Assembly (NCBI RefSeq): GCF_937127095.1
Contig: NZ_CAKZLP010000054.1
Location: forward strand, 124,001 to 188,000
From: an uncultured Amphritea sp.
GTDB taxonomy: Bacteria > Pseudomonadota > Gammaproteobacteria > Pseudomonadales > Balneatricaceae
Reading direction: 5' to 3'
Length of the DNA: 64,000 bases
Part shown: positions 35,785 through 44,020 of the stretch, piece by piece
How positions within the stretch are numbered: the stretch's first letter is position 1
How the letters are laid out: each line of letters starts with the position of its first letter
Notes under the pieces: generated by a model
The model's input: the letters and a program-made list of their open reading frames with translations, nothing else
The model's database searches: none
What the model was told of the DNA's origin: nothing
Program-made: the position numbers and the translations under genes

Positions 35785-36381
35785 ATGACTGAATGGCTGA
35801 TTTTTGCCGGCATAATGCTGCTGGGCGCGATGCTTCCCGGTGCCAATACGGCAATTATTTTACGTAATACGCTGCGGGGGTCGCGACGCTCAGGCTTTAT
35901 CACCGCACTGGGGCTGGCAACCGCGCTGGCGATCCATGTGCTACTGTCGGTGATAGGCCTGGCGGCCCTGATTGAAAGCACCCCTGCGCTTTATGCAGCG
36001 ATTCGCTGGCTTGGCAGCGCCTATCTGATCTATCTGGGGATTGTTTACCTGGCCACCCGCTCAGACAAAAACAGTGATCATGCAGAATCGGGCAGTGATA
36101 ATCCGTTTATGGCGGGAATGATGGTGAGCCTGTTTAACCCTAAAATTCTGATTATGTTTGTGGCGATCTTCAGTCATGTCGTCGCAGAGGTCTCCAGTAT
36201 CCCAATGCAGATCCTGTATTGCGCCACCCCGGTGCTTGTTGAGTTTGGCTGGCTCAGTATGATTATCCTGCTGCTGACTCGTCCCGCCATTCAGGCATGG
36301 CTGCAGCGGGTACGCACCACCATTGAACGAGTCATCGGCGGTGGACTGGTATTGCTGGGCATTAAGCTCGGCCTCGGTTAA
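35785..36381 (+). CDS. LysE family amino acid exporter
   Basis: 198 residues with about five or six transmembrane helices. The N-terminal MTEWLIFAGIMLLGAMLPGANTAIILRNTLRGSRRSGFITALGLATALAIHV carries the LysE/RhtB signature (PGAN, G-x-x-x-x-G). Family members export amino acids or homoserine lactones; the substrate is not determined. It may be controlled by the upstream LysR gene. It is convergent with the NosR-like gene, 63 bp apart, the gap being a 16-bp repeat array. Confidence 0.87.
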   Translation: MTEWLIFAGIMLLGAMLPGANTAIILRNTLRGSRRSGFITALGLATALAIHVLLSVIGLAALIESTPALYAAIRWLGSAYLIYLGIVYLATRSDKNSDHAESGSDNPFMAGMMVSLFNPKILIMFVAIFSHVVAEVSSIPMQILYCATPVLVEFGWLSMIILLLTRPAIQAWLQRVRTTIERVIGGGLVLLGIKLGLG

Positions 36382-36390
36382 AAACTCAGA

Positions 36391-36450
36391 AGTCTGTTAA
36401 ACAAGAGCTCTGTTAAACAAAAGCTCTGTTAAATCAGAGCCCTATTAAAG
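36391..36450. repeat. 16-bp tandem repeat array, about 4 units
   Basis: AGTCTGTTAAACAAGA, GCTCTGTTAAACAAAA, GCTCTGTTAAATCAGA, then GCCCTATTAAAG. It fills the gap between the convergent lysE-type and NosR-like genes and runs over the stop codon of the latter (36445). Confidence 0.88.
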
Positions 36451-38592
36451 CTGCTGCAGCGGAATCTCACCGGTTGCCCGGGCGGCTTTTGCCCGTTGCT
36501 TACTCTGTGACAGCTCAATGGCGCACTGATCATCATTATTCAGAATGACGATACACTCCATACATTGAACGCACTCATTGTAGTCAACACTGCCATCCTT
36601 GTTGATAGAGTCGATCTCACAACGCACTTTGCATAACTGGCAAGGGCTGCCGCACTCAGCCCTGCGGTGCAACCAGCGAAACAAACTAAACCTTCCCAGC
36701 ACGGCTAAACCAGCGCCCAGAGGACACAGATAGCGACAGAAAAACTTATGGATAAACATCCCCACCACTAACAGCAGCAGCGCATACACAACAAAAGGCC
36801 AGCTGCGAATAAAGGTCAGCGTGATCGCTGTTTTGAAAGGCTCCAGTTCCGCCAGCCGCTCTGCCAGACTGACCGACCAGAAGGCACTGCCCACCAGAAC
36901 CACCAGCAACAGGTATTTTAGTTTCTGCAGCTTTTGATGCACAGCCGGAGGAATTTTCACCTGCTTCAATTTCAACAGGCCACCCATTTTAGCGGCGATC
37001 TCCTGTAGCACGCCAAAGGGACAGAGCCAGCCACAGAAGACTCCCCGCCCCCAAAGAAACAGGGTAATAAACACATAAGTCCACAACACAAACAGCACCG
37101 GGTCTAACAGAAACACTTGTATATCAAAGCCCTTCACCAGCTGCAGCAACAAAGTATAAATATTCACAACCGAGAGCTGCCCCTGGGCATAGATACCGAT
37201 AAAACCAAGAGTAAACAGCATCACGCCCCAGCGAACCCGGTGAAACAGACGACTATGGGACGATAACCGGTGCTGCCAGATAAATGCAGCGGTCACCACT
37301 AGCAGAGTCAGCACCAGGCCGGTGATCTGCAGCCAACGGTCCAGCCATAAACGTTGCCATAACGGCAGCGGTTTAACCTCCTCGATCACGTTGATATCAA
37401 ACAGATCGACGGGGAGTTGATAGCTGTCTTCGAACTGAGCCTGATCACGAATAAGGTGGTTGCGGGGCAGATCCAGATCCAGATCCAGTGACATCGGCTG
37501 CGAAGGATTAAACCCTGACTGCGCTTTAATTCTGAACACGCGTAGCTCTCCAAACGCAGGAGCATCGGCGGGCAGCTGCGGTTGAGAGTTGTCAAAAAAA
37601 TCCAGATCACGTATATCCACCGGCAGACCGTTCTGGGACATCCCTAGCCGACTGGGCACAGTGCCGCGGCGAAATTCCGGCTCTAAAAAACCATAATCCC
37701 CTACCGATGCCACCAGCAAAGCATGCTCTCCGGGGCGCAACACCGCCTTCAGACGAGTAAAATCCTGCTCGCCCAGCAAGTTTTTACCGGTCACCGGAGT
37801 ATTCAGATAAGCATAATAATAACGTACGGGCAGATCGGACTGCGCCAGCGCCTGTTGTAGTTCAGGATCCTGATAATCCTCTAACGCCAGAGGAAAGCGT
37901 TCCTGTAACTGATCTTTGGAAACCGACCAGGGGCGAAGCAGCCCGTTACTTTCTAACTGCTGCCAGCTATAGGGCTGAAAAACATCCTCACGTACCGTAA
38001 CGGTGGGCGGGCGTTCAAACCCCTCAAGATAAGCACGCGCAACCTGCAACGCAGCAGATAGCACCGTATCGTTCATCACCAGCACCGACACTGTCGCTTT
38101 GGTAACACCATCGATGTAGACCGTTCCGGAGCCCTCTGTATCCTGCCCTTTATGACGGCTATCCACGATCACCCGCTTATCAACAGTTATCCCCTCATAC
38201 TGATCGAGAAACTCGATCATCGGCTGTTCGCCAAGGCCGTGTAAAAAAATTGGCTCATGATGGTTAAGCACGTTGATCTTCACGATCATACCGGCGGCAT
38301 CCATACCGATCAGCAGGTTAACACGCTCCCCGGAAAAGCCGGGCAGATTGGTCAGGTCATTGGTTTCAAACACATAGCCTAACAACTGATCCAGTTGGTA
38401 GACTGGCACCACAGTGGGGTTTTGCTGCATCTCACCAATCCGGGTCAACTTCGGAAAAATGGTGCGTATCTCAGTTTCAGACACCTGGGCAAAAGCGAGA
38501 CTACTGCTTAACAGACAAAAGAGCAGACAGATGGCGCGACAGGTATGCTGATATAAATGCACTGCCGTTTTGAATAATGGGAAAGATGGCAT
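36445..38592 (-). CDS. NosR/NirI family membrane flavo-iron-sulfur protein
   Basis: 715 residues, the length of NosR. A signal-like segment (about 18-36) is followed by a periplasmic FMN-binding domain (flavin attachment region near SGTVYIDGVTKATVSV), several transmembrane helices from about residue 420, two CxxxCP motifs (CGWLCPFG, CRYLCPLG) and C-terminal 4Fe-4S clusters (CGSPCQLCKVRCEID, CVQCMECIVILNNDDQC). NosR supports N2O reductase expression and electron delivery; NirI is the nitrite reductase counterpart. No nosZ, nosDFY or nir gene is in the window, so the partner is unknown. A LysR gene lies upstream on the same strand. Confidence 0.87.
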   Translation of the reverse strand: MPSFPLFKTAVHLYQHTCRAICLLFCLLSSSLAFAQVSETEIRTIFPKLTRIGEMQQNPTVVPVYQLDQLLGYVFETNDLTNLPGFSGERVNLLIGMDAAGMIVKINVLNHHEPIFLHGLGEQPMIEFLDQYEGITVDKRVIVDSRHKGQDTEGSGTVYIDGVTKATVSVLVMNDTVLSAALQVARAYLEGFERPPTVTVREDVFQPYSWQQLESNGLLRPWSVSKDQLQERFPLALEDYQDPELQQALAQSDLPVRYYYAYLNTPVTGKNLLGEQDFTRLKAVLRPGEHALLVASVGDYGFLEPEFRRGTVPSRLGMSQNGLPVDIRDLDFFDNSQPQLPADAPAFGELRVFRIKAQSGFNPSQPMSLDLDLDLPRNHLIRDQAQFEDSYQLPVDLFDINVIEEVKPLPLWQRLWLDRWLQITGLVLTLLVVTAAFIWQHRLSSHSRLFHRVRWGVMLFTLGFIGIYAQGQLSVVNIYTLLLQLVKGFDIQVFLLDPVLFVLWTYVFITLFLWGRGVFCGWLCPFGVLQEIAAKMGGLLKLKQVKIPPAVHQKLQKLKYLLLVVLVGSAFWSVSLAERLAELEPFKTAITLTFIRSWPFVVYALLLLVVGMFIHKFFCRYLCPLGAGLAVLGRFSLFRWLHRRAECGSPCQLCKVRCEIDSINKDGSVDYNECVQCMECIVILNNDDQCAIELSQSKQRAKAARATGEIPLQQL

Positions 38593-38684
38593 AAAGCGAC
38601 TCCACTGATCGACTATAAATGATCGGTAAAGCGGCCCTATCCAGCCATAGTACTTTGCGTCAATTTAACCTACTACTTTAGCGT

Positions 38685-38760
38685 CAGAACTTGATATCAG
38701 AACTTGATATCAGAACTTAATATCAGAACTTTACATCAGAGCTTTACATCAGATCACTTG
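38685..38760. repeat. 13-bp tandem repeat array, 5 to 6 units
   Basis: CAGAACTTGATAT twice, CAGAACTTAATAT, CAGAACTTTACAT, CAGAGCTTTACAT, then CAGATCACTTG. It lies upstream of the NosR-like gene and its last partial unit forms the stop codon and final codons of the LysR gene ending at 38749. Confidence 0.93.
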
Positions 38761-39672
38761 CAAAATTCGCTGCCGGATCCATCGACACATAGGGTCACGG
38801 TGGTGCCTCTCATGCCAATAGAGATAAAAATTAATCGGCGGAGACTGCAGCTCATCAGGGACCGGAGTCAGCAGAATATTGCGTCCCTGAGCGATTCGCT
38901 GAGCAACGATTTGTGGCAGAAAAAACAACAGATCAGTCGTTTCACAGAAGTCCGCCGCGGTCATAAAGTTAGACAACCGCAACGCCAGGTGCCGTTTAAG
39001 CCCCAATTGTGCCAGCCGTTGATCTACATGACCCGGCCCCTGACCGGTCATAGACACCAGGCCATGACTGGCAGAAAGATAGTTATCCAGCGTTAATTTT
39101 TGAGCTGCCAACGGATGATCCGCCGCCATCATACAGACAACGCCGGACTGGGCGATCAGCAGCCGGCGGTATTGCCCCTCTCCAGCCTGCGGCTCCATCC
39201 CGGTCAGCGAGAATTGCACCTCGCCTTTTTCCAACAATTCAAAATGGTTACGCGGCTCCGTCCGCACCTCCAGACGCATGTTTGGCGCCTCCGAGCGCAG
39301 CACTTTCATCAGCGGTGAGACAAAGCAGGCGACTTCCAGATCCAGACCGTAAACCCTCACAACATCCTCAGCTTCTGCCGGATTAAATTGCGGCTCCGCA
39401 ATCAGTTGCTCCATACCGCTGATAAGTACCTGTAAGCGAGGCAAGATATCCACCCCCCGGGCACTCAGATCATAACCCTGGGCTGTTCTCACCAGCAGCG
39501 GATCATCAAAGGTATCCCTCAACCGCTGCAATGCACGGCTGACCGCAGGCTGACTCATATTCAATAACTCCGACGCACGGGTCACATGCCGGGTTTCCAG
39601 TAACTGCTGCAATACCACCAGCAGATTCAGATCAACCGATCTTAAATTCACTTCACGCATAGCAATCATCAC
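38749..39672 (-). CDS. LysR family transcriptional regulator
   Basis: About 300-307 residues; starts GTG 39672, ATG 39669 or ATG 39660 (MREVNLRSVDLNLL) are all possible, the last fitting the family best. The HTH is LNLLVVLQQLLETRHVTRASELLNMSQPAVSRALQRLRDTFDDPLLVRTAQG; the effector domain follows. It is divergent from the flavodoxin-cytochrome b561-yceI run with an inverted-repeat site between, so it probably regulates that operon. Its 3' end is made of a tandem repeat unit. Confidence 0.9.
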   Translation of the reverse strand: MMIAMREVNLRSVDLNLLVVLQQLLETRHVTRASELLNMSQPAVSRALQRLRDTFDDPLLVRTAQGYDLSARGVDILPRLQVLISGMEQLIAEPQFNPAEAEDVVRVYGLDLEVACFVSPLMKVLRSEAPNMRLEVRTEPRNHFELLEKGEVQFSLTGMEPQAGEGQYRRLLIAQSGVVCMMAADHPLAAQKLTLDNYLSASHGLVSMTGQGPGHVDQRLAQLGLKRHLALRLSNFMTAADFCETTDLLFFLPQIVAQRIAQGRNILLTPVPDELQSPPINFYLYWHERHHRDPMCRWIRQRILQVI

Positions 39673-39674
39673 AA

Positions 39675-39707
39675 TAATGCATTAGATGAATTTATTATGA
39701 AGCATTA
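39675..39707. promoter_or_regulatory. Candidate LysR binding site upstream of the flavodoxin-like gene
   Basis: TAATGCATTA (39675-39684, a perfect 10-bp palindrome) followed 17 bp later by GCATTA (39702-39707), giving TAATGC...GCATTA as an outer inverted repeat. It overlaps the LysR start region and lies about 60 bp upstream of the plus-strand operon, the usual geometry for LysR activators. Confidence 0.5.
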
Positions 39708-39764
39708 AAGTGGGTATGACTACGGGGACATAACCCGATAACACACTTTAACGAGGTACTCTTC

Positions 39765-40340
39765 ATGTCTGACCAGGTAAAAGTAGCAATCACATATCAC
39801 AGTGGTTACGGGCACACTGAAGTACTTGCCCAGGCGGTTGCAGCTGGCGTAGAAAATGCTGGCGCAGTGGCGATTACAGTGTCTGTCGCAGATCTGGAAG
39901 CGATAAACTGGGAACAGCTGGCGGGTGCCGATGCCATTATTTTTGGCTCACCAACCTACATGGGTTCCGTCAGTGGTCCGTTTAAGTGCTTTATGGACGC
40001 CAGCTCAAAAATCTGGGCTGAGCAGGGCTGGAAAGACAAACTGGCTGCTGGTTTCACCAACTCTGCCAGTCTGAGTGGCGATAAACTGAACACCCTGATT
40101 CAGATGTCTATATTTGCTGCACAACATGGTATGAACTGGGTGAACCTGGCGATCGCCAACGGCAACAACAGCAGCCAGGGTGATCCGCAAAGTCTCAACC
40201 GGGTTGGTAGCTATCTGGGCGCGATGGCACAGAGTAATGCTGACGAAGGCCCTGATATTGCACCGCCGCAATGCGACCGCGATACCGCTCAGGCACTGGG
40301 TGCACGGGTAGCCGCAGCAGCTAAACGCTGGAAACAGTAA
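39765..40340 (+). CDS. Flavodoxin-fold NAD(P)H-dependent oxidoreductase, WrbA-like
   Basis: 191 residues of flavodoxin fold. The FMN phosphate loop reads ITYHSGYGHTEVLAQAV, and the second flavin loop is FGSPTYMGSVSGPFKCFMDASS. The absence of the longer WrbA insertions and the SLSGDKLNTL segment place it in the general flavodoxin/NADPH-FMN reductase group. It probably reduces quinones or similar acceptors. It heads a plus-strand run with cytochrome b561 (54 bp later) and yceI, divergent from a LysR gene. A perfect hairpin separates it from the cytochrome gene. Confidence 0.87.
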   Translation: MSDQVKVAITYHSGYGHTEVLAQAVAAGVENAGAVAITVSVADLEAINWEQLAGADAIIFGSPTYMGSVSGPFKCFMDASSKIWAEQGWKDKLAAGFTNSASLSGDKLNTLIQMSIFAAQHGMNWVNLAIANGNNSSQGDPQSLNRVGSYLGAMAQSNADEGPDIAPPQCDRDTAQALGARVAAAAKRWKQ

Positions 40341-40354
40341 CAACCACGACAGGA

Positions 40355-40380
40355 TGACAGACGGCTGATGCCGTCTGTCA
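40355..40380 (+). other. Intercistronic hairpin before cytochrome b561 gene
   Basis: TGACAGACGGC / GCCGTCTGTCA, a perfect 11-bp stem with a 4-nt loop (TGAT), no T-tract after it. It lies 15-40 bp before the chosen cytochrome start and may set the relative expression of the two genes or protect the mRNA end. Confidence 0.75.
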
Positions 40381-40394
40381 AACGGAACAGAAAG

Positions 40395-40961
40395 ATGGCA
40401 ATAGCTGTTAAAGACAACCCTGAATCATTCGGTTTAGGGTCAATTCTGCTGCACTGGATGACTGCCCTGATCATTATAGGCATGTATCCGCTAGGACTTT
40501 ATATCGGCACGCTGACCTATTACGACCCGGATTATCATACCGTGCCTTACTGGCACAAGAGTATTGGCATGATCCTGCTAGGCCTGCTATTACTCAGGAT
40601 TCTCTGGCGAATAATGAATACCTCTCCGGCACCGTTGCCACAACCAAAACCGCTGCTATTTGCAACTAAAGCTGTGCACCTGCTGCTATACCTGCTGACA
40701 ATAACTACGCTGGTATCCGGCTATATGATCTCTACCGCTGACGGAAGGGGAATTGAGGTGTTCAACTGGTTTGAGATACCGGCACTGCCGGCTGTAACTG
40801 AAAACCAGGAAGATATAGCAGGTGAGATCCACTTCATAACCGCAACACTGCTTATCAGTCTGGCGGCGATACATGCGCTGGCCGCGCTGAAGCACCACTT
40901 TATTAATAAAGATAAAACCTTAACCCGCATGCTAAACATGCGTCAGGAGACTCACAAATGA
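40395..40961 (+). CDS. cybB: Cytochrome b561 (CybB family)
   Basis: 188 residues from ATG 40395, preceded by ACAGAAAG; the longer frame from 40368 would start inside a hairpin. Four transmembrane helices with the haem-ligand histidines in GSILLHWMTALIIIG, VPYWHKSIGMILLG, TKAVHLLLYLLT and GEIHFITATLLISLAAIHALAALKHHF. The E. coli CybB is a superoxide:ubiquinone oxidoreductase. Its stop overlaps the yceI start by 4 bp (ATGA). Inner membrane. Confidence 0.9.
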   Translation: MAIAVKDNPESFGLGSILLHWMTALIIIGMYPLGLYIGTLTYYDPDYHTVPYWHKSIGMILLGLLLLRILWRIMNTSPAPLPQPKPLLFATKAVHLLLYLLTITTLVSGYMISTADGRGIEVFNWFEIPALPAVTENQEDIAGEIHFITATLLISLAAIHALAALKHHFINKDKTLTRMLNMRQETHK

Positions 40962-41530
40962 ATTTAAAAACGATTATTGCTGGTGCAATTCTGGCCGGGA
41001 CTATTACATCAGCTCAGGCAACAGACTATGTGATCGATGACAAAGGGGCTCACGCTTCTATCAATTTCAGTATCAAACACCTTGGCTACAGCTGGCTAGT
41101 GGGCCGCTTTAATGAATTTAACGGCAGCTTCAGCTACGACGAAGCAGACCCGGCAGCTTCGACCGTTTCCGTTAATATCAAGCCCGCCAGCGTTGATTCT
41201 AACCATGCGGAACGGGACAAACACCTGCGTTCTGATGAATTTCTGGCAGTAGACAAGTTTCCGGATGCTCAATTTGTCAGCACGGCCTTCACGCCTGCAG
41301 CCGATGGGTCGGCAATACTGAGTGGCAATCTGACACTGCGGGGAGTGACCAAACCGATTGAGATCGCGGTAACAAAGATTGGTGAAGGCAAAGATCCATG
41401 GGGTGGATACCGTGCAGGTTTCCAGGGTACTACAGAGCTGAAACTGAAAGAGTATGGCATCAACTTCAATCTCGGCCCCGCGTCAGAAAGCGTTTATCTG
41501 AATCTGAACGTTGAAGGCATTCGCCAGTAA
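40958..41530 (+). CDS. yceI: YceI family periplasmic protein
   Basis: 190 residues with a signal peptide (MNLKTIIAGAILAGTITSAQA, cleavage after about residue 21). The mature part is the YceI lipocalin-like barrel that binds isoprenoid ligands: HASINFSIKHLGYSWLVGRFNEFNGSFSYDEADPAAS, DKHLRSDEFLAVDKFPDAQF, LTLRGVTKPIEIAV. Coupling to cytochrome b561 by a 4-bp overlap is common and suggests quinone-related periplasmic electron or lipid handling. A GC-rich hairpin follows the stop. Confidence 0.92.
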   Translation: MNLKTIIAGAILAGTITSAQATDYVIDDKGAHASINFSIKHLGYSWLVGRFNEFNGSFSYDEADPAASTVSVNIKPASVDSNHAERDKHLRSDEFLAVDKFPDAQFVSTAFTPAADGSAILSGNLTLRGVTKPIEIAVTKIGEGKDPWGGYRAGFQGTTELKLKEYGINFNLGPASESVYLNLNVEGIRQ

Positions 41531-41535
41531 AATCA

Positions 41536-41560
41536 CCCGGCAGCTTAAACAGCTGCCGGG
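41536..41560 (+). terminator. Hairpin after yceI, possible terminator
   Basis: CCCGGCAGCT / AGCTGCCGGG, a perfect 10-bp stem with a 5-nt loop, 6 bp after the stop. No T-tract follows, so it may be a factor-dependent end or a 3' stabiliser. Confidence 0.6.
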
Positions 41561-41605
41561 GAACGCGCTTAACAACCTCTGTTTGGCGCGTTTCTTTATT
41601 CCGCG

Positions 41606-41992
41606 TTATACCATCTCAGCTTTAATAGGCTTTGGACGGCCATCGCCGCCAATCGCGACAAAAGTGAAATTTGCCTCGGTTACCTTTTCAATCAGCTCAC
41701 TGTGGTGACGCTGAACCCAGGTTTCCACATGAACCACCAGCGAAGTATTACCGTAACGTACAATTTTACAGAAACAGCTGACATCATCACCAATATTAAC
41801 CGGCTTATGGAATGTCATCGCATCCACTGCAACCGTGACCACCCGGCATTTTGTTTCCTGTGAAGCAAAACTACCACTGGCCAGATCCATCTGCGCCATG
41901 ATCCAGCCACCGAAGATATCCCCGTCAGGGTTAGCATCCCCCGGCATCGCAATGGTTCTGAGTGAAGGACGCCCTTCCGGCATTTTCGACAT
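41606..41992 (-). CDS. yciA: Acyl-CoA thioesterase, YciA type
   Basis: 128-residue hotdog-fold enzyme hydrolysing acyl-CoA to free acid and CoA. The N-terminal LRTIAMPGDANPDGDIFGGWIMAQMDLASG has the Asn/Asp and GGW residues of the YciA/BACH active site, followed by VVTVAVDAMTFHKPVNIGDDVSCFCKIVRYGNTSL. Length fits E. coli YciA (132). GGAGT precedes the start. It stands alone, convergent with yceI. Confidence 0.93.
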   Translation of the reverse strand: MSKMPEGRPSLRTIAMPGDANPDGDIFGGWIMAQMDLASGSFASQETKCRVVTVAVDAMTFHKPVNIGDDVSCFCKIVRYGNTSLVVHVETWVQRHHSELIEKVTEANFTFVAIGGDGRPKPIKAEMV

Positions 41993-42113
41993 GCTGACTC
42001 CAAAGTTACACTGTCGGACAGAGCTGTCCGCAGTTATTAAAAGACATTACAGCAGGATAAAACACGTTGATCCCGTAAACGAAGAAGACCAGAAACGATA
42101 ACGCCCTGCTTCC

Positions 42114-42665
42114 TCACTCCTGTTGAAGCTTGTCCGTCAGCCGGATAAGCAGCCCTTCTGGTTGCTCATCAACTAACAAAAAATCACGGTATTCATCCCG
42201 GATAAACTCTTCACCTGCCGCATGCGCGATAAAGGCCAGCAGATTATCGAAGTAGTTGGCGATATTCAACAAACCGAACGGCTTATGGTGAATACCGATC
42301 TGCCGCCAGGCCCAGACCTCAAACAGCTCCTCCAGCGTGCCCGTTCCCCCCGGAAGTGCAATGAAGGCATCCGCTAACTCCATCATCACAGCTTTACGCT
42401 GATGCATATCGTCAACCACATGCAACTCACTCAAACCCACATGCACCTGCTCCCGATCAACCAGCACCTGAGGCATCACACCACACACATGTCCACCTGC
42501 CTCCAGTACTCCATCGGCGACACTCCCCATCAACCCGACACTTGAGCCTCCATACACCAGTTCAATATTTTGCCGGGCCATCAGATTTCCCAGTTTTCGT
42601 GCTTCGCGTTTATAGGGCCCCTCGGCTGGTCCGGACGAGGCTCCACAGTATACAGCTATCTTCAT
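42114..42665 (-). CDS. LOG family protein (TIGR00730), nucleotide phosphoribohydrolase
   Basis: 183 residues: MKIAVYCGASSGPAEGPYKREARKLG, LVYGGSSVGLMGSVADGVLEAGG, and the catalytic PGGTGTLEELFEVWAWRQIGIHHKP. This is the short LOG enzyme that cleaves N6-modified or plain AMP to free base and ribose 5-phosphate; family members include cytokinin-activating enzymes, but in most bacteria the true substrate is uncertain. A larger LOG protein (ppnN) is also in the window. Single gene; 121 bp separates it from yciA. Confidence 0.9.
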   Translation of the reverse strand: MKIAVYCGASSGPAEGPYKREARKLGNLMARQNIELVYGGSSVGLMGSVADGVLEAGGHVCGVMPQVLVDREQVHVGLSELHVVDDMHQRKAVMMELADAFIALPGGTGTLEELFEVWAWRQIGIHHKPFGLLNIANYFDNLLAFIAHAAGEEFIRDEYRDFLLVDEQPEGLLIRLTDKLQQE

Positions 42666-42959
42666 AGTGAGTGATTCGCACAGTGATTAGTTATCGATAC
42701 GACTATTCAACAACACTGAGCCAGGAGATTAAAGCGAATAAAGACCATAAGTAAAAATAAACAATCGATACAGATAAATAGGTATTGAGGAAGATATGCA
42801 CAGCGCCAGTGATTTTTACGGTATTACTTGAGTATCAAGCAAGCGATCAGATGCATCGAAGGTTAGTGAGCATCATTTAATCAGTGGCACAATGTGGAGC
42901 TGAAACCCAATGTCCGATATAGTTCGCAACCAGAATGCGACAGAAGCAGGGTAAATATC
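42666..42959. other. Intergenic region upstream of DUF2058 gene
   Basis: 294 bp between the divergent LOG and DUF2058 genes. It should carry both promoters. It is AT-rich at 42720-42790. I see no gene, repeat or strong hairpin. Confidence 0.5.
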
Positions 42960-43517
42960 ATGGCAGGCTCTCTACAAGATCAGCTTCTTAAAGCTGGTCT
43001 GGCAAATAAGCAACAGGCGAACAAAGCCAAAGCTGAAAAGCGCAAGCAAACCAAACAGGCAAAAGCGGTAAAGAAAGGTGAAGTCTTTAAAGACCCGGAA
43101 CAACTGGAACGGGAACAGGCGATAGCCAAAGCGAAAGAGGAGAAACTGCAACGGGACCGGGAACTGAATCGTCAGCGGGAGGATGAACTCACCCGTCGTT
43201 CTATCGATGCATCCTGTGTTCAGATGATGTTACAAAACAGTATTAACATGCCTCACGAAGGTGATGTCGAATACAACTTTGTCGATGGTACTACCATCAA
43301 GAAGCTATACGTAAACAAAGCGCTGCAAGAACAGTTAGCGAAGGGTAACCTCGCGATCGCAACCAGCAAAGGCAGTTACATTCTGATACCGGCAGGCGTG
43401 GCCGAAAAAATCAGCGAGCGCCGCCCGGAACTGATTATCAGCCGCCAGACGGTGGAAGAGATCGATCCGGATGATCCCTATGCAGATTATCAGATCCCTG
43501 ACGATCTTATGTGGTAA
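42960..43517 (+). CDS. DUF2058 family protein, YaiL-like
   Basis: 185 residues from ATG 42960 with GCAGGG upstream; the frame opens 22 codons earlier but without conserved sequence. The N-terminal half is lysine/glutamine-rich and helical (MAGSLQDQLLKAGLANKQQANKAKAEKRKQTKQAK), and the C-terminal half is a small beta domain (YNFVDGTTIKKLYVNKALQEQLAKGNLAI, YILIPAGVAEKI). This matches DUF2058 (E. coli YaiL), described as nucleoprotein or polysaccharide-associated, function unknown. A strong hairpin follows. Confidence 0.88.
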   Translation: MAGSLQDQLLKAGLANKQQANKAKAEKRKQTKQAKAVKKGEVFKDPEQLEREQAIAKAKEEKLQRDRELNRQREDELTRRSIDASCVQMMLQNSINMPHEGDVEYNFVDGTTIKKLYVNKALQEQLAKGNLAIATSKGSYILIPAGVAEKISERRPELIISRQTVEEIDPDDPYADYQIPDDLMW

Positions 43518-43524
43518 ATGTTTA

Positions 43525-43560
43525 AGATTGCCTCAGGGAGCCATCCCTGAGGCAATCTCT
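43525..43560 (+). terminator. Long perfect hairpin terminator after DUF2058 gene
   Basis: 14-bp perfect stem AGATTGCCTCAGGG / CCCTGAGGCAATCT, 6-nt loop, short CTTT tail. It starts 8 bp after the stop. Confidence 0.8.
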
Positions 43561-44020
43561 TTAAAGTGTACTTTCAACAGCAATATAATGTGCTCTCCCC
43601 CCCTTCAAACAGTCAACCATCGCATCGAAATCGATCAGAGCAGCCTCTGCTCAGATACAAATCACGCTTGCAAACCGTAATTGGCAACCTTAATCAGAGG
43701 GTAAAAAACGCCGGAAAAAATAATAGCAGGCGATTATGTTACATTAATACGCATGATTCAAAAAACAATAAACCGTTTAATTACAACAGCTTAAGACAAT
43801 AAAACGTTTTAAAAATAACTCTTTTACTCTTTTATCAAATGTCATAGAATTGAATCAGCTTGAAAGTACGGCCCGATTTTTATGTATCAAAGAGTCCATC
43901 AGATTAACCTGTGTGTCCCTTAGTCATAAATGTAGTCCCTGCATTCTTAGCTTAACCCGTGTTTCTGACATTTATCAGAGCACCATTATTTAAAAAAATA
44001 CTATTGTAGGGAATACAATT
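43561..44020. other. Long leader and upstream region of cold-shock gene
   Basis: About 460 bp with no supported gene; a 78-codon frame at 43566-43802 lacks a ribosome binding site and recognisable content. The 3' part is presumably the long 5' untranslated leader usual for cspA-type mRNAs. I could not identify a cold-box sequence. Confidence 0.45.

Noticed and set aside
29521..38760. CRISPR-like repeats
   Set aside because: The repeats are directly adjacent 12-16 bp units without spacers, and no cas gene is present.
43566..43802. 78-codon frame upstream of the cold-shock gene
   Set aside because: No ribosome binding site and no recognisable sequence; it lies in the presumed leader region.
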